Assembly (NCBI RefSeq): GCF_002218085.1
Contig: NZ_BDUC01000004.1
Coordinates: 527,852-591,851, forward strand
Length of the DNA stretch: 64,000 nucleotides
DNA from: Tolypothrix sp. NIES-4075
GTDB lineage: Bacteria; Cyanobacteriota; Cyanobacteriia; Cyanobacteriales; Nostocaceae
Reading direction: 5' to 3'
Of this stretch, positions 27,438 to 36,102 are shown in pieces. Under the pieces are notes generated by a model. That model made no database searches and was not told the DNA's origin. It saw only the letters and a program-made list of their open reading frames with translations. The position numbers and the translations under genes were made by a program. Every line of letters starts with the position of its first letter. Position 1 is the stretch's first letter.

Positions 27438-27767
27438 ATGATTGAACTGAGTCAAGCAGCCGTCAGCGAAATTGGGCGATTAAAATCAAAGCAGCTGCCG
27501 TCAAATATTTTCGTTCGCTTGGCAGTCAAACCCGGTGGTTGTTCGGGGTGGTTTTATGATATGTCTTTTGATGAAGCGGTAAAACATGGCGATCGCTTAA
27601 TTGATTGTCACGGCATCCAAATACTGATAGACGCTGCCAGCTTAGATTATATCAACGATTTAATACTCGATTATTCAGAGGATCTCATGGGCGGTGGTTT
27701 TCGCTTTCATAATCAAAGAGCGATCGCTACCTGTGGCTGTGGCAATTCTTTCTCTATCAGTCAGTAG
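27438..27767 (+). CDS. HesB/IscA-family iron-sulfur assembly protein
   Basis: This encodes 109 residues of the A-type carrier family. The three cysteines expected for cluster or iron binding are present: one in KPGGCSGW and two in the C-terminal ATCGCGNSF. The region YINDLILDYSEDLMGGGFRFHNQRA matches the family core. Such proteins deliver Fe-S clusters to target enzymes. It lies upstream of the str operon but has its own terminator before it and a separate promoter after it, so it is probably a single-gene unit. Start ATG 27438. Confidence 0.9.
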   Translation: MIELSQAAVSEIGRLKSKQLPSNIFVRLAVKPGGCSGWFYDMSFDEAVKHGDRLIDCHGIQILIDAASLDYINDLILDYSEDLMGGGFRFHNQRAIATCGCGNSFSISQ

Positions 27768-27831
27768 ATAGTGGATAGTAGTTAGTCGATAGTGGATAAC
27801 CGTCAACCAACAACTATCAACCAACAAATAT

Positions 27832-27862
27832 TTGACACAAAAGCCCCAGAAAACGATATAAT
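27832..27862 (+). promoter_or_regulatory. Predicted sigma70-type promoter of the str operon
   Basis: TTGACA (27832-27837) and TATAAT (27857-27862) both match the consensus perfectly. The spacing is 19 bp, slightly longer than the ideal 17. Transcription would start near 27869, giving an untranslated leader of about 45 nt before rpsL. Confidence 0.7.
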
Positions 27863-27913
27863 AAGGATTTGTTGAAAACTTAGACCTTAAAGCAGCTTCA
27901 CGCGCTGTAACTC

Positions 27914-28297
27914 ATGCCAACCATACAGCAGCTCATCCGAACTGAACGCGAAAAAGCGCGTCAGAAAACCAAGTCCCCAGCTCTGAAGCAATGCCCTCAA
28001 CGTCGAGGCGTTTGTACCAGAGTATACACAACTACACCGAAAAAACCGAACTCAGCTCTACGTAAAGTAGCACGGGTACGACTGACTTCGGGATTTGAAG
28101 TCACAGCTTACATTCCCGGAATTGGTCACAACCTGCAAGAGCATTCCGTTGTGATGATTCGTGGCGGTCGGGTCAAGGACTTACCAGGCGTGAGATACCA
28201 CATTATTCGTGGCACCTTAGATACAGCCGGAGTCAAAGACCGCAAGCAAGGTCGTTCCAAATACGGAACCAAGCGTCCGAAAGAAGCGAAAAAATAG
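27914..28297 (+). CDS. rpsL: 30S ribosomal protein S12
   Basis: This encodes 127 residues, full length. S12 lines the decoding centre. Conserved stretches are all present: [21 protein letters not shown] at the start, [18 protein letters not shown] (containing the streptomycin-resistance lysine, unmodified) and [17 protein letters not shown] (the second streptomycin/methylthiolation site). It is the first gene of the str operon, with a strong promoter upstream. It is separated from rpsG by an unusually long 398-bp structured spacer. Confidence 0.99.
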
Positions 28298-28307
28298 AAT
28301 GATAGTT

Positions 28308-28335
28308 AATTAATCGCTATTTAATGCGATTAATT
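28308..28335 (+). terminator. Hairpin directly after rpsL
   Basis: AATTAATCGC (28308-28317) and GCGATTAATT (28326-28335) form a perfect 10-bp stem with an 8-nt loop. No T run follows, so it is more likely a 3'-end or processing hairpin than a full terminator. Confidence 0.6.
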
Positions 28336-28387
28336 GCTTCACCTTTGTGTATAGCGCCAAAAAACGGTTAACGTTAGTGTAGACGTA

Positions 28388-28527
28388 AAGCAGCTTCCCC
28401 AAGGGTATGCTTGTTTGCCGGAGGCTTGCTCAGAAACGGCAGCCATCAGAGATGGTAGCTAGTTTAGGTGAAATCAAGTTAAATTGATAAAGCTTCCACC
28501 TACACCCGGTGCGTGCAGGATTTTTTA
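28388..28527 (+). ncRNA. Candidate structured RNA/attenuator in the rpsL-rpsG spacer
   Basis: A chain of stems can be drawn: AAGCA/TGCTT (28388-28412, with CCC/GGG inside), TGCCG/CGGCA (28416-28441), CCATC/GATGG (28443-28455), then TAGGTG (28465-28470) with CACCTA (28497-28502), enclosing ATCAA/TTGAT. The last overlaps a competing stem made of CCTACAC (28499-28505) and GTGCAGG (28513-28519), followed by ATTTTTT (28520-28526). This is the layout of an antiterminator/terminator switch. It could be a ribosomal-protein-controlled attenuator (S7 binds the same spacer in E. coli) or an independent small RNA. No known RNA family was recognised. Confidence 0.45.
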
Positions 28528-28528
28528 G

Positions 28529-28560
28529 AATGCTGAAGAGCGACAGCAGCATTTTAATTT
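28529..28560 (+). terminator. Second terminator-like hairpin before rpsG
   Basis: AATGCTG (28529-28535) and CAGCATT (28547-28553) form a 7-bp stem followed by TTAATTTTG. Placed right after the candidate attenuator, it would reinforce premature termination. A -10-like TATAAT lies downstream at 28578-28583, so rpsG may also have its own promoter. Confidence 0.55.
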
Positions 28561-28695
28561 TGTTTGATATTAAGGTATATAATATTGTCGCCTTGTTGTG
28601 TCAAGTTTTGGGCAACAAGTTAAGTTGAGAGAGCGTCGCAGCGATCGCATGTAACGCATATAATCTGGTTCGCAAATCCGAAGTAAAGGTAAAGT

Positions 28696-29166
28696 ATGTC
28701 TCGTCGTGGTGTTATTAAAAAGCGCCCAGTTCCGTCTGACTCAGTGTATAACAGTCGTCTTGTTAGCATGATAATTAGGCGGATAATGCGTCATGGCAAG
28801 AAATCACTTGCCGCCCGGATTGTTTATGATGCTTTAAAAACAATTGAGGAACGCACTGGAGCGAATGCCTTAGAAACCTTTGAAAGAGCAGTGCGAAATG
28901 CAACGCCTTTAGTAGAAGTAAAAGCTCGTCGGGTTGGTGGAGCAACCTACCAAGTACCGATGGAAGTACGTAACGATCGCGGTACCACCCTAGCATTGCG
29001 TTGGCTGGTACAGTTTTCAAGGGCTAGACCGGGACGCACAATGGCAAGCAGACTGGCAAATGAATTAATGGATGCTGCCAACGAAACCGGAAACGCTATT
29101 CGCAAGCGCGAAGAAACGCACCGGATGGCTGAAGCTAACAAAGCTTTTGCTCACTATCGTTACTAA
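28696..29166 (+). CDS. rpsG: 30S ribosomal protein S7
   Basis: This encodes 156 residues, full length. S7 nucleates the 30S head and in enterobacteria represses its own operon. Recognisable blocks: MSRRGVIKKRPVPSDSVYNS, MRHGKKSLAARIVYDAL, ARRVGGATYQVPMEV and ETHRMAEANKAFAHYRY at the end. It is followed by fusA after 182 bp. The 398-bp leader is described separately. Nothing unusual is seen in the protein. Confidence 0.99.
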   Translation: MSRRGVIKKRPVPSDSVYNSRLVSMIIRRIMRHGKKSLAARIVYDALKTIEERTGANALETFERAVRNATPLVEVKARRVGGATYQVPMEVRNDRGTTLALRWLVQFSRARPGRTMASRLANELMDAANETGNAIRKREETHRMAEANKAFAHYRY

Positions 29167-29348
29167 AAGGCATTCTGACCTGTATTACATAACAGGATGC
29201 CTAAACTACGTAGAGAACCGATATATCGCTAGTAAAAAAGCGGTATATCGTGGATTTCTATAAAAAAAGGCGGTTTTCCGTAAAAGTATACAAACTTAAC
29301 AAAGTGTAATATACAAGATATCATGAGGCGAAAACTTAGGAGGCAGCT

Positions 29349-31427
29349 GTGGCACGTACGATCCCACTAGAGAAAGTACGCAACATTGGGATTGCGGCGC
29401 ATATAGATGCGGGCAAGACAACAACAACAGAGAGAATATTATTTTACTCTGGCATTATTCACAAAATCGGTGAAGTCCACGAGGGAACAGCCGTAACAGA
29501 CTGGATGGAACAGGAGCGTGAGCGGGGAATTACCATCACTGCCGCTGCGATTACAACCAGTTGGAAAGATCATCAAATAAACATTATCGATACACCGGGT
29601 CACGTTGACTTCACGATTGAAGTTGAACGTTCGATGCGCGTGTTGGATGGTGTAATAGCAGTATTTTGTTCAGTGGGCGGCGTGCAACCGCAGTCAGAGA
29701 CAGTGTGGCGGCAAGCAGACCGTTACAAAGTGCCTCGGATCGCCTTTATCAACAAAATGGATCGCACAGGGGCGAACTTTTATCGAGTTCACGATCAGAT
29801 GCGCGATCGCCTGCGAGCAAATGCGATCGCCATTCAGCTCCCCATCGGTGCCGAAAACGATTTCAAAGGCATTGTTGACTTAGTGCATATGCGTGCATAT
29901 ATGTACAACAATGACCAGGGAACAGATATTCAAGAAACGGATATCCCCGCTGACATGCAAGAAAAGGCGGAAGAATACCGCGTCAAGTTAGTAGAAGCGG
30001 TGTCAGAAACCGATGACGATCTGATGACTAAGTACTTCGAGGGCGAAGAACTAACAACAGATGAAATCAGTACTGCTCTGCGTAAAGGCACAATTGCAGG
30101 TACGATTGTCCCAGTACTTTGTGGTTCCGCCTTTAAAAATAAAGGCGTGCAGTTGATGTTGGATGCGGTTGTAGATTACCTGCCAGCACCAACAGAAGTA
30201 CCGCCGATTCAAGGCACACTGCTAAATGGTGATACCGTTGAGCGTCGAGCTGATGACAACGAACCCCTATCGGCTTTGGCATTCAAGATTATGGCTGACC
30301 CTTACGGTCGCCTTACCTTCGTTCGCGTTTATTCTGGCGTTCTCAAGAAGGGTAGCTACGTCCTCAATGCCACCAAGAATAAAAAAGAACGCATTTCCCG
30401 TTTAGTGGTTTTGAAAGCAGATGAGCGGCAAGATGTCGAAGAACTGCGTGCAGGTGATTTGGGAGCCGCGTTGGGATTAAAAGACACCTTAACAGGTGAC
30501 ACCATCACTGATGAGGGCGCACCAGTTATTCTCGAATCCCTGTTTATTCCTGAGCCTGTAATCTCGGTAGCGGTTGAACCCAAAACCAAGAACGACATGG
30601 ACAAGTTGTCCAAGGCTCTGCAATCGCTCTCGGAAGAAGACCCCACCTTCCGTGTCAGTGTTGACCAAGAAACAAACCAAACCGTGATTGCAGGGATGGG
30701 AGAGTTACACCTAGAAATTCTTGTAGACCGAATGTTGCGAGAATTTAAGGTAGAAGCGAATGTTGGTGCGCCACAAGTAGCTTACCGCGAAACCATTCGT
30801 AAAGGTGTCAACAGAGTAGAAGGCAAATTTATCCGTCAGAGTGGTGGTAAAGGTCAATACGGTCACGTTGTCATCAATTTAGAACCCGGAGAACCAGGAA
30901 CTGGCTTTGAATTTGTTTCTAAGATTGTCGGTGGTATCGTACCAAAAGAGTACATCGGACCTGCCGAACAAGGAATGAAAGAAAGCTGTGAATCCGGTGT
31001 TCTCGCTGGATATCCATTAATTGATGTTAAAGCAACATTGATTGATGGTTCTTACCACGATGTAGACTCGTCAGAAATGGCTTTCAAAATCGCTGGCTCA
31101 ATGGCGATGAAAGAGGCTGTGATGAAAGCCTCACCCGTCCTGTTAGAGCCTATGATGAAAGTTGAGGTAGAAGTTCCCGAAAACTACCTTGGAGATGTTA
31201 TGGGCGACCTTAATTCCCGTCGCGGGCAAATTGAGGGGATGGGATCTGAGCAGGGAATTGCCAAAGTAACTGCTAAAGTACCATTAGCAGAAATGTTTGG
31301 CTACGCTACTGATATCCGGTCTAAAACCCAAGGTCGGGGCATCTTCTCAATGGAGTTTAGCCGTTACGAAGAAGTGCCTCGCAACGTGGCTGAGGCAATC
31401 ATTGCTAAAAGCAAAGGGAACGCTTAA
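29349..31427 (+). CDS. fusA: Elongation factor G
   Basis: This encodes 692 residues. The translational GTPase drives ribosome translocation. G1 is AHIDAGKTTTT (residues 17-27), switch I includes ERERGITITAAA, G3 is DTPGHVDF and G4 is FINKMDR. Domains II to V follow in the normal order, with GMGELHLEILVDR in domain III and RGQIEGM near the C-terminus. The start is GTG at 29349, with AGGAGG upstream (29338-29343). Third gene of the str operon; tuf begins 23 bp after its stop. Confidence 0.99.
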   Translation: MARTIPLEKVRNIGIAAHIDAGKTTTTERILFYSGIIHKIGEVHEGTAVTDWMEQERERGITITAAAITTSWKDHQINIIDTPGHVDFTIEVERSMRVLDGVIAVFCSVGGVQPQSETVWRQADRYKVPRIAFINKMDRTGANFYRVHDQMRDRLRANAIAIQLPIGAENDFKGIVDLVHMRAYMYNNDQGTDIQETDIPADMQEKAEEYRVKLVEAVSETDDDLMTKYFEGEELTTDEISTALRKGTIAGTIVPVLCGSAFKNKGVQLMLDAVVDYLPAPTEVPPIQGTLLNGDTVERRADDNEPLSALAFKIMADPYGRLTFVRVYSGVLKKGSYVLNATKNKKERISRLVVLKADERQDVEELRAGDLGAALGLKDTLTGDTITDEGAPVILESLFIPEPVISVAVEPKTKNDMDKLSKALQSLSEEDPTFRVSVDQETNQTVIAGMGELHLEILVDRMLREFKVEANVGAPQVAYRETIRKGVNRVEGKFIRQSGGKGQYGHVVINLEPGEPGTGFEFVSKIVGGIVPKEYIGPAEQGMKESCESGVLAGYPLIDVKATLIDGSYHDVDSSEMAFKIAGSMAMKEAVMKASPVLLEPMMKVEVEVPENYLGDVMGDLNSRRGQIEGMGSEQGIAKVTAKVPLAEMFGYATDIRSKTQGRGIFSMEFSRYEEVPRNVAEAIIAKSKGNA

Positions 31428-31450
31428 TTAGATAAAGGAAACGAGGATTA

Positions 31451-32680
31451 ATGGCACGCGCAAAGTTTGAAAGGAATAAACCCCACATAAATATCGGTAC
31501 TGTTGGACACGTTGACCACGGTAAAACTACGTTAACGGCAGCTATCACCATGACCTTAGCCGCTATGGGTCAAGCCGTAGCTAAAGGTTACGATCAAATC
31601 GATAACGCACCCGAAGAAAAGGCACGGGGTATTACAATTAATACCGCTCACGTTGAGTACGAAACCGAAAATCGTCACTATGCCCACGTAGACTGTCCCG
31701 GACACGCTGACTATGTGAAGAACATGATCACCGGTGCGGCACAGATGGATGGAGGCATCCTCGTAGTAGCTGCTACTGATGGTCCAATGCCCCAAACTCG
31801 CGAACACATTCTGTTAGCAAAGCAGGTGGGTGTACCCAGCTTGGTTGTCTTTTTGAACAAAGAAGACTTGATGGATGACCCCGAACTCTTGGAACTAGTA
31901 GAACTAGAACTTAGAGAATTGCTCACCAGCTACGATTTCCCTGGTGACGACATCCCCATTATCAAAGGTTCTGGTCTGCAAGCTCTGGAAGCTATGACTA
32001 AGAATCCTAAGACCCAACGCGGTGAAAATGAGTGGGTAGATAAAATCTATGAGTTGATGGACTCTGTAGATTCGTTTATCCCCACTCCGGAGCGAGATGT
32101 GGATAAGCCTTTCTTGATGGCGATTGAAGACGTATTCTCCATCACAGGTCGCGGTACTGTTGCCACAGGTCGGATTGAACGTGGTAAAGTCAAAGTCGGC
32201 GATAACGTCGAACTAGTAGGTATCAGAGATACTCGCAACACAACCGTAACCGGAATTGAGATGTTTAAGAAGAGTCTCGATGAAGGTATGGCTGGGGACA
32301 ACGCCGGTGTACTATTGCGCGGTATTCAGAAGACTGATATTGAACGCGGTATGGTGCTAGCAAAACCCGGTTCGATTACTCCCCACACTCAATTTGAAGG
32401 TGAAGTGTACGTGCTAACAGAAAAAGAAGGTGGTCGCAAGACTCCATTTTTCTCTGGCTACCGTCCTCAATTTTATGTGCGGACAACAGACGTAACCGGC
32501 ACGATTACAGCATTCACTTCCGATGATGGTAGCGAGGCAGAAATGGTAATGCCTGGAGACCGGATCAAAATGAGTGTGGAATTAATCAACCCGATCGCTA
32601 TTGAACAAGGTATGCGCTTCGCTATTCGTGAAGGTGGTCGCACCATCGGTGCCGGTGTCGTATCCAAAATCCTGAAGTAA
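31451..32680 (+). CDS. tuf: Elongation factor Tu
   Basis: This encodes 409 residues, the usual cyanobacterial length. It brings aminoacyl-tRNA to the ribosome. G1 is GHVDHGKT (residues 19-26), effector region EEKARGITINTAHVEYE, G3 DCPGHADY, G4 NKEDLMDD. Domains II and III are complete and end in GAGVVSKILK. A ribosome-binding GAGG stands upstream of ATG 31451. It ends at a strong terminator (32706), so rpsJ may be transcribed partly from elsewhere. Confidence 0.99.
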   Translation: MARAKFERNKPHINIGTVGHVDHGKTTLTAAITMTLAAMGQAVAKGYDQIDNAPEEKARGITINTAHVEYETENRHYAHVDCPGHADYVKNMITGAAQMDGGILVVAATDGPMPQTREHILLAKQVGVPSLVVFLNKEDLMDDPELLELVELELRELLTSYDFPGDDIPIIKGSGLQALEAMTKNPKTQRGENEWVDKIYELMDSVDSFIPTPERDVDKPFLMAIEDVFSITGRGTVATGRIERGKVKVGDNVELVGIRDTRNTTVTGIEMFKKSLDEGMAGDNAGVLLRGIQKTDIERGMVLAKPGSITPHTQFEGEVYVLTEKEGGRKTPFFSGYRPQFYVRTTDVTGTITAFTSDDGSEAEMVMPGDRIKMSVELINPIAIEQGMRFAIREGGRTIGAGVVSKILK

Positions 32681-32705
32681 CACTTCTGTAATTTAATCAA
32701 AATAT

Positions 32706-32745
32706 GGAGCAGAGATGGTATAATGCCTCTCTGCTCCTTTCTCTG
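32706..32745 (+). terminator. Strong intrinsic terminator after tuf
   Basis: GGAGCAGAGA (32706-32715) and TCTCTGCTCC (32728-32737) form a perfect 10-bp stem, followed by TTTCTCTG. It ends the rpsL-rpsG-fusA-tuf transcript; rpsJ lies 218 bp further on. Confidence 0.85.
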
Positions 32746-32758
32746 ACCTCAAATTTAG

Positions 32759-32940
32759 GGAGTGGGGAATAGGCAGTAGGGAATAGGGACGCTTGGACTA
32801 GGGATTAGGGATTAACGATTAGGAATTTCAGTCTTGGGAAAAGCCCAATTGCCCATTTCCCAGTCCTTAGTGCCCAGTCCCCAGTCCAAGCGTCCCCCAG
32901 TCCCTACTCCCCACTCCCCACTCCAAGCGTCCCCTAATTA
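32759..32940. repeat. Heptamer-type repeats with a 14-bp inverted repeat
   Basis: The tuf-rpsJ spacer is packed with GGGATTA, GGAATAG, CCCAGTC and CCCCACT motifs. GGGACGCTTGGACT (32786-32799) has its exact complement AGTCCAAGCGTCCC at 32883-32896, and a further partial copy CCAAGCGTCCCC lies near 32923. The whole could form a large cruciform. No gene is present. Confidence 0.8.
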
Positions 32941-32962
32941 ATCAGAACCTGGACAATTAAAG

Positions 32963-33280
32963 ATGGCAACTCTACAACAGCAGAAAATTAGAATTCGCTT
33001 ACAGGCTTTTGACCGCCGCTTACTGGATACATCTTGCGAGAAGATTGTAGACACAGCTAACCGGACTAACGCTACAGCCATAGGACCGATTCCTTTACCA
33101 ACAAAACGCAGAATTTATTGCGTACTGCGATCGCCCCACGTCGATAAAGACTCACGAGAACACTTTGAAACTCGCACCCATCGCCGCATTATAGACATCT
33201 ATCAGCCTTCTTCTAAAACTATTGATGCTTTGATGAAACTTGATTTGCCATCTGGTGTGGATATTGAAGTCAAATTGTAA
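32963..33280 (+). CDS. rpsJ: 30S ribosomal protein S10
   Basis: This encodes 105 residues, complete. S10 belongs to the 30S head and, as NusE, to transcription antitermination complexes. Typical blocks: IRIRLQAFDRRLLD, TNATAIGPIPLPTKRRIYCVLRSPHVDKDSREHFE and THRRIIDIYQPSSKTIDALMKLDLPSGVDIEVKL. In cyanobacteria rpsJ commonly follows tuf, as here, rather than leading the S10 operon. Confidence 0.99.
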   Translation: MATLQQQKIRIRLQAFDRRLLDTSCEKIVDTANRTNATAIGPIPLPTKRRIYCVLRSPHVDKDSREHFETRTHRRIIDIYQPSSKTIDALMKLDLPSGVDIEVKL

Positions 33281-33299
33281 ATAGTTAGTGGTTGGTGGA

Positions 33300-33410
33300 T
33301 AGTGGATAGTGGGAATTTGAAGAGGGGGGAAGAGGGAGATGGGGGAGCGATATCTTCCCCATTACCTATTACCTATTACCCATTACCCCTTCCCATTGCC
33401 CAACATCCCT
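33300..33410. repeat. Short tandemly repeated repetitive (STRR) spacer
   Basis: After rpsJ come GGATAGT units, a purine-rich stretch GGGGGGAAGAGGGAGATGGGGG and then ATTACCT/ATTACCC heptamers repeated about four times (33360-33390). These heptamers are a known feature of heterocyst-forming cyanobacteria. The spacer separates rpsJ from the LON-domain gene. Confidence 0.75.
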
Positions 33411-33552
33411 TAGTATTAATATTTACATAGCCTTGAAGAAATATGTCTCAGGGCTTTTTATTTAGCCAGAAAACAAATGATAGAATGTAAGTAATAAACG
33501 GGAAAAGCAAAAAATAATATCTTTTAAAGATTAAATTTATACCAAGGCAACA

Positions 33553-34200
33553 ATGGCATCTTCTTCTAAAATTGCGGTTCGCGAACTACCTCTGTTCCCG
33601 TTACCCGAAGTAGTTCTATTTCCTACCAGACCATTACCACTACATATTTTTGAATTTCGCTACAGAATCATGATGAACACGATTCTGGAAAGCGATCGCA
33701 GGTTTGGTGTTTTGATGTACGATCAAGCAAAAGGCGCGATCGCAAACGTTGGCTGTTGTGCGGAGATTATTCATTACCAACGCCTACCAGATGACCGCAT
33801 GAAGATGTTGACTTTGGGACAGCAAAGATTTCGCGTCCTAGAATATGTCAGAGAAAAGCCATATCGCGTTGGTTTAGTTGAGTGGATTGAAGATCAACCA
33901 CCAAGCAAAGATTTACGACCTTTAGCAACAGATGTAGAACAACTGCTGCGAGATGTTGTGCGTCTATCATCTAAGTTGACCGAACAAAACATCGAACTGC
34001 CAGAAGATTTGCCAGATTTGCCAATAGAATTATCTTACTGGGTAGCGAGTAACCTTTATGGTGTAGCCCCAGAGCAACAGTTATTGTTAGAAATGCAAGA
34101 CACCGCAGCTCGCTTAGAACGAGAAGCTGAAATTTTAACTTCTACTCGCAATCATCTGGCAGCTCGCACTGTTCTCAAAGACACCTTTAATGATAAATAA
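33553..34200 (+). CDS. LON peptidase substrate-binding domain protein
   Basis: This encodes 215 residues corresponding to the N-terminal (LAN) domain of Lon protease without ATPase or protease parts: VRELPLFPLPEVVLFPTRPLPLHIFEFRYRIMM, GVLMYDQAKG and MLTLGQQRFRVLEY are diagnostic. The stand-alone form is common in cyanobacteria and plastids; its role is not settled, probably protein binding. The C-terminal half is helical with several charged residues. It is convergent with pheA across only 49 bp. Start ATG 33553. Confidence 0.92.
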   Translation: MASSSKIAVRELPLFPLPEVVLFPTRPLPLHIFEFRYRIMMNTILESDRRFGVLMYDQAKGAIANVGCCAEIIHYQRLPDDRMKMLTLGQQRFRVLEYVREKPYRVGLVEWIEDQPPSKDLRPLATDVEQLLRDVVRLSSKLTEQNIELPEDLPDLPIELSYWVASNLYGVAPEQQLLLEMQDTAARLEREAEILTSTRNHLAARTVLKDTFNDK

Positions 34201-34249
34201 TGAGTTAACAGTCAACAGTTAAAGTATTTTTAGACTTTAGACTGTAAAT

Positions 34250-35122
34250 TTATAGGGCGTTGGCTGGTAGAACATTGTAACTACCAAAAATTTTTAATAC
34301 TTCTGTGTGAGTGCTTAATTCAGCCAAAGCTGATTGCATTTTTGGCTCGGTGGAATCTGCTTCTAAATCAATAAAAAACAAGTATTCTCCGAGCGATCGC
34401 TTTGTCGGGCGAGACTGAATTTTGCTAAGGTTAATATCAAGTTCGGCAAATATTTGTAGGGGTTTAACCAGAGAACCCGGTGTATTTGCAGGCATACTGA
34501 AAGCTAGAGACGTATGACTAGCACTTGCTGAAGCTATTGTGTAAGCTGTATCTACTTCAGTTTGACTGACCACCAAAAAGCGAGTACAATTTTCTGGATT
34601 ATCGTTAATTCCCCTAGCTAGTATCGGCAAATTGTACAATTGCGCCGCTCTACTAGGTGAAATTACTGCTGCTGTTTTGTCGTGTTCTAAGTTTTGTAGC
34701 GGCTCGGTTGTAGAATTAGTAGGAATCAACTGCACATTGGGCAGAAACTTTTCCAACCATTGCTGACATTGCGCTAAAGCTTGCGGGTGAGAAGAAACTG
34801 TTTTAATGTTATCTAAGCTACTAGCGCCGGAAATTAACGCATGAGCGATCGGCATTACCAACGCCATTTGAATTCGCAAAGTTTCCAGTTGCCACAGCGA
34901 ATCCAGCGTCATTGTCACGCTTCCTTCAATAGAATTTTCTACAGGCACAACAGCCAACTGTGCATTACCTTGAGCAACAGCTTGGAGTGACTGGGCAATG
35001 CTGGGATAGGGACACAAGTTAGCTTCAATTCCCTTGTTTTTCAAAAGCCAGTTGAGATAAAAAAAAGCCGCTTGTTCTGTATAAGTGCCAGGTGGTCCTA
35101 AATGTGCAATCGATTGATTCAT
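34250..35122 (-). CDS. pheA: Prephenate dehydratase
   Basis: This encodes 290 residues. It converts prephenate to phenylpyruvate in phenylalanine synthesis. The catalytic domain begins SIAHLGPPGTYTEQAAFFYL, with VPVENSIEGSVTMTLDSLW and the NCTRFLVVS motif (the conserved Thr-Arg-Phe). A C-terminal ACT regulatory domain contains PGSLVKPLQIFAELDINLSKIQSRPTK; the usual ESRP is QSRP here. There is no fused chorismate mutase, which fits cyanobacteria. It is transcribed divergently from the Uma2 gene across a 99-bp gap. Confidence 0.95.
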   Translation of the reverse strand: MNQSIAHLGPPGTYTEQAAFFYLNWLLKNKGIEANLCPYPSIAQSLQAVAQGNAQLAVVPVENSIEGSVTMTLDSLWQLETLRIQMALVMPIAHALISGASSLDNIKTVSSHPQALAQCQQWLEKFLPNVQLIPTNSTTEPLQNLEHDKTAAVISPSRAAQLYNLPILARGINDNPENCTRFLVVSQTEVDTAYTIASASASHTSLAFSMPANTPGSLVKPLQIFAELDINLSKIQSRPTKRSLGEYLFFIDLEADSTEPKMQSALAELSTHTEVLKIFGSYNVLPANAL

Positions 35123-35221
35123 CGCCTTTAGTTTTTAGTTGCCGCTTATATTCATAACAGATAACAAGGGCGGCTGAAACTATCGAATCACAAAAAGCTC
35201 AAAATAATCCAAAAATGACTT

Positions 35222-35851
35222 ATGACTCAAACCCAAGTCGAACCCAAACTATACAGCTTCGATGAATTTATAAGTTGGTATCCCGAAAATTCATTCAACC
35301 GGTACGAACTGCACGATGGAGTAATTATCGAAATGCCCAAACCAAAGGGAAAACATTCAAATCTAACAGGTTCCCTTATCGAGCAACTATTGATAATTAT
35401 CAGGCAGAGTGGCTCTGGCGGCATCTGGACTATTCCCAGAGAATCGATTATCAAACCCAAACGGGAAAAATCAGGTTATGAGCCTGATATTATCGTTTTG
35501 AACAAAGAAGTTCTTGGGGCAGAACCCCGGTGGGAAAGCGAATCGATTATCCAAAATCCTGATTCGGTCAAATTAATTGTCGAGGTTGTTTCAACTAATT
35601 GGCGTGACGATTACTACGATAAACTTCGAGATTATGAGGAAATGGGCATCGAGGAATATTGGATTATCGATTATGCAGCACTGGGGGCAAGAAAGTTCAT
35701 CGGCAACCCCAAGCAACCCACAATTTTTGTTTGTAACTTGGTTGATGGAGAATATCAGATGACTGCATTTACAGGAAACACTTTAATTGTTTCCCCGACC
35801 TTCCCCGAATTCAACTTGACCGCACAGCAAATTTTCGATTTGGCTTCATAG
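35222..35851 (+). CDS. Uma2 family (DUF820) putative endonuclease
   Basis: This encodes 209 residues. The PD-(D/E)XK-like core of Uma2 proteins is visible: YELHDGVIIEMPKPKGKHS, then GYEPDIIVLNKE with the catalytic Asp, and KLIVEVVSTNWRDDYYDKLRDYEEMGIEEYWIIDY with the conserved Glu and the typical EYW. The family is greatly expanded in cyanobacteria and often treated as solitary nuclease-like proteins; its true activity is uncertain. It is a single gene with no partner antitoxin. Start ATG 35222. Confidence 0.88.
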   Translation: MTQTQVEPKLYSFDEFISWYPENSFNRYELHDGVIIEMPKPKGKHSNLTGSLIEQLLIIIRQSGSGGIWTIPRESIIKPKREKSGYEPDIIVLNKEVLGAEPRWESESIIQNPDSVKLIVEVVSTNWRDDYYDKLRDYEEMGIEEYWIIDYAALGARKFIGNPKQPTIFVCNLVDGEYQMTAFTGNTLIVSPTFPEFNLTAQQIFDLAS

Positions 35852-36102
35852 GTGGTTGAAAATGAAATTTCAATTGTTTGTATGAATAAAGCTCAGTATT
35901 TTCCGAAGAAATCGATAACTATAACTGAGGTTAGATGTTGAGAGACAACAGTGAAGGATATACTAAAATAACATTTTGCTACGCAATTGCACGTAAAGTT
36001 AGCAGTATTAAGATGTTAAAAGTTCATCAAGCAACTTTATAATTAGTAATTTATTGGCAAAAAAATTTAAAATTATTTTACTATACGTAATCTCGTTTGC
36101 TC

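Noticed and set aside
32706..32940. Possible CRISPR-like array because of regular short repeats after tuf
   Set aside because: The units are 7-mers without constant spacers, typical STRR heptamers, and no cas gene is present.
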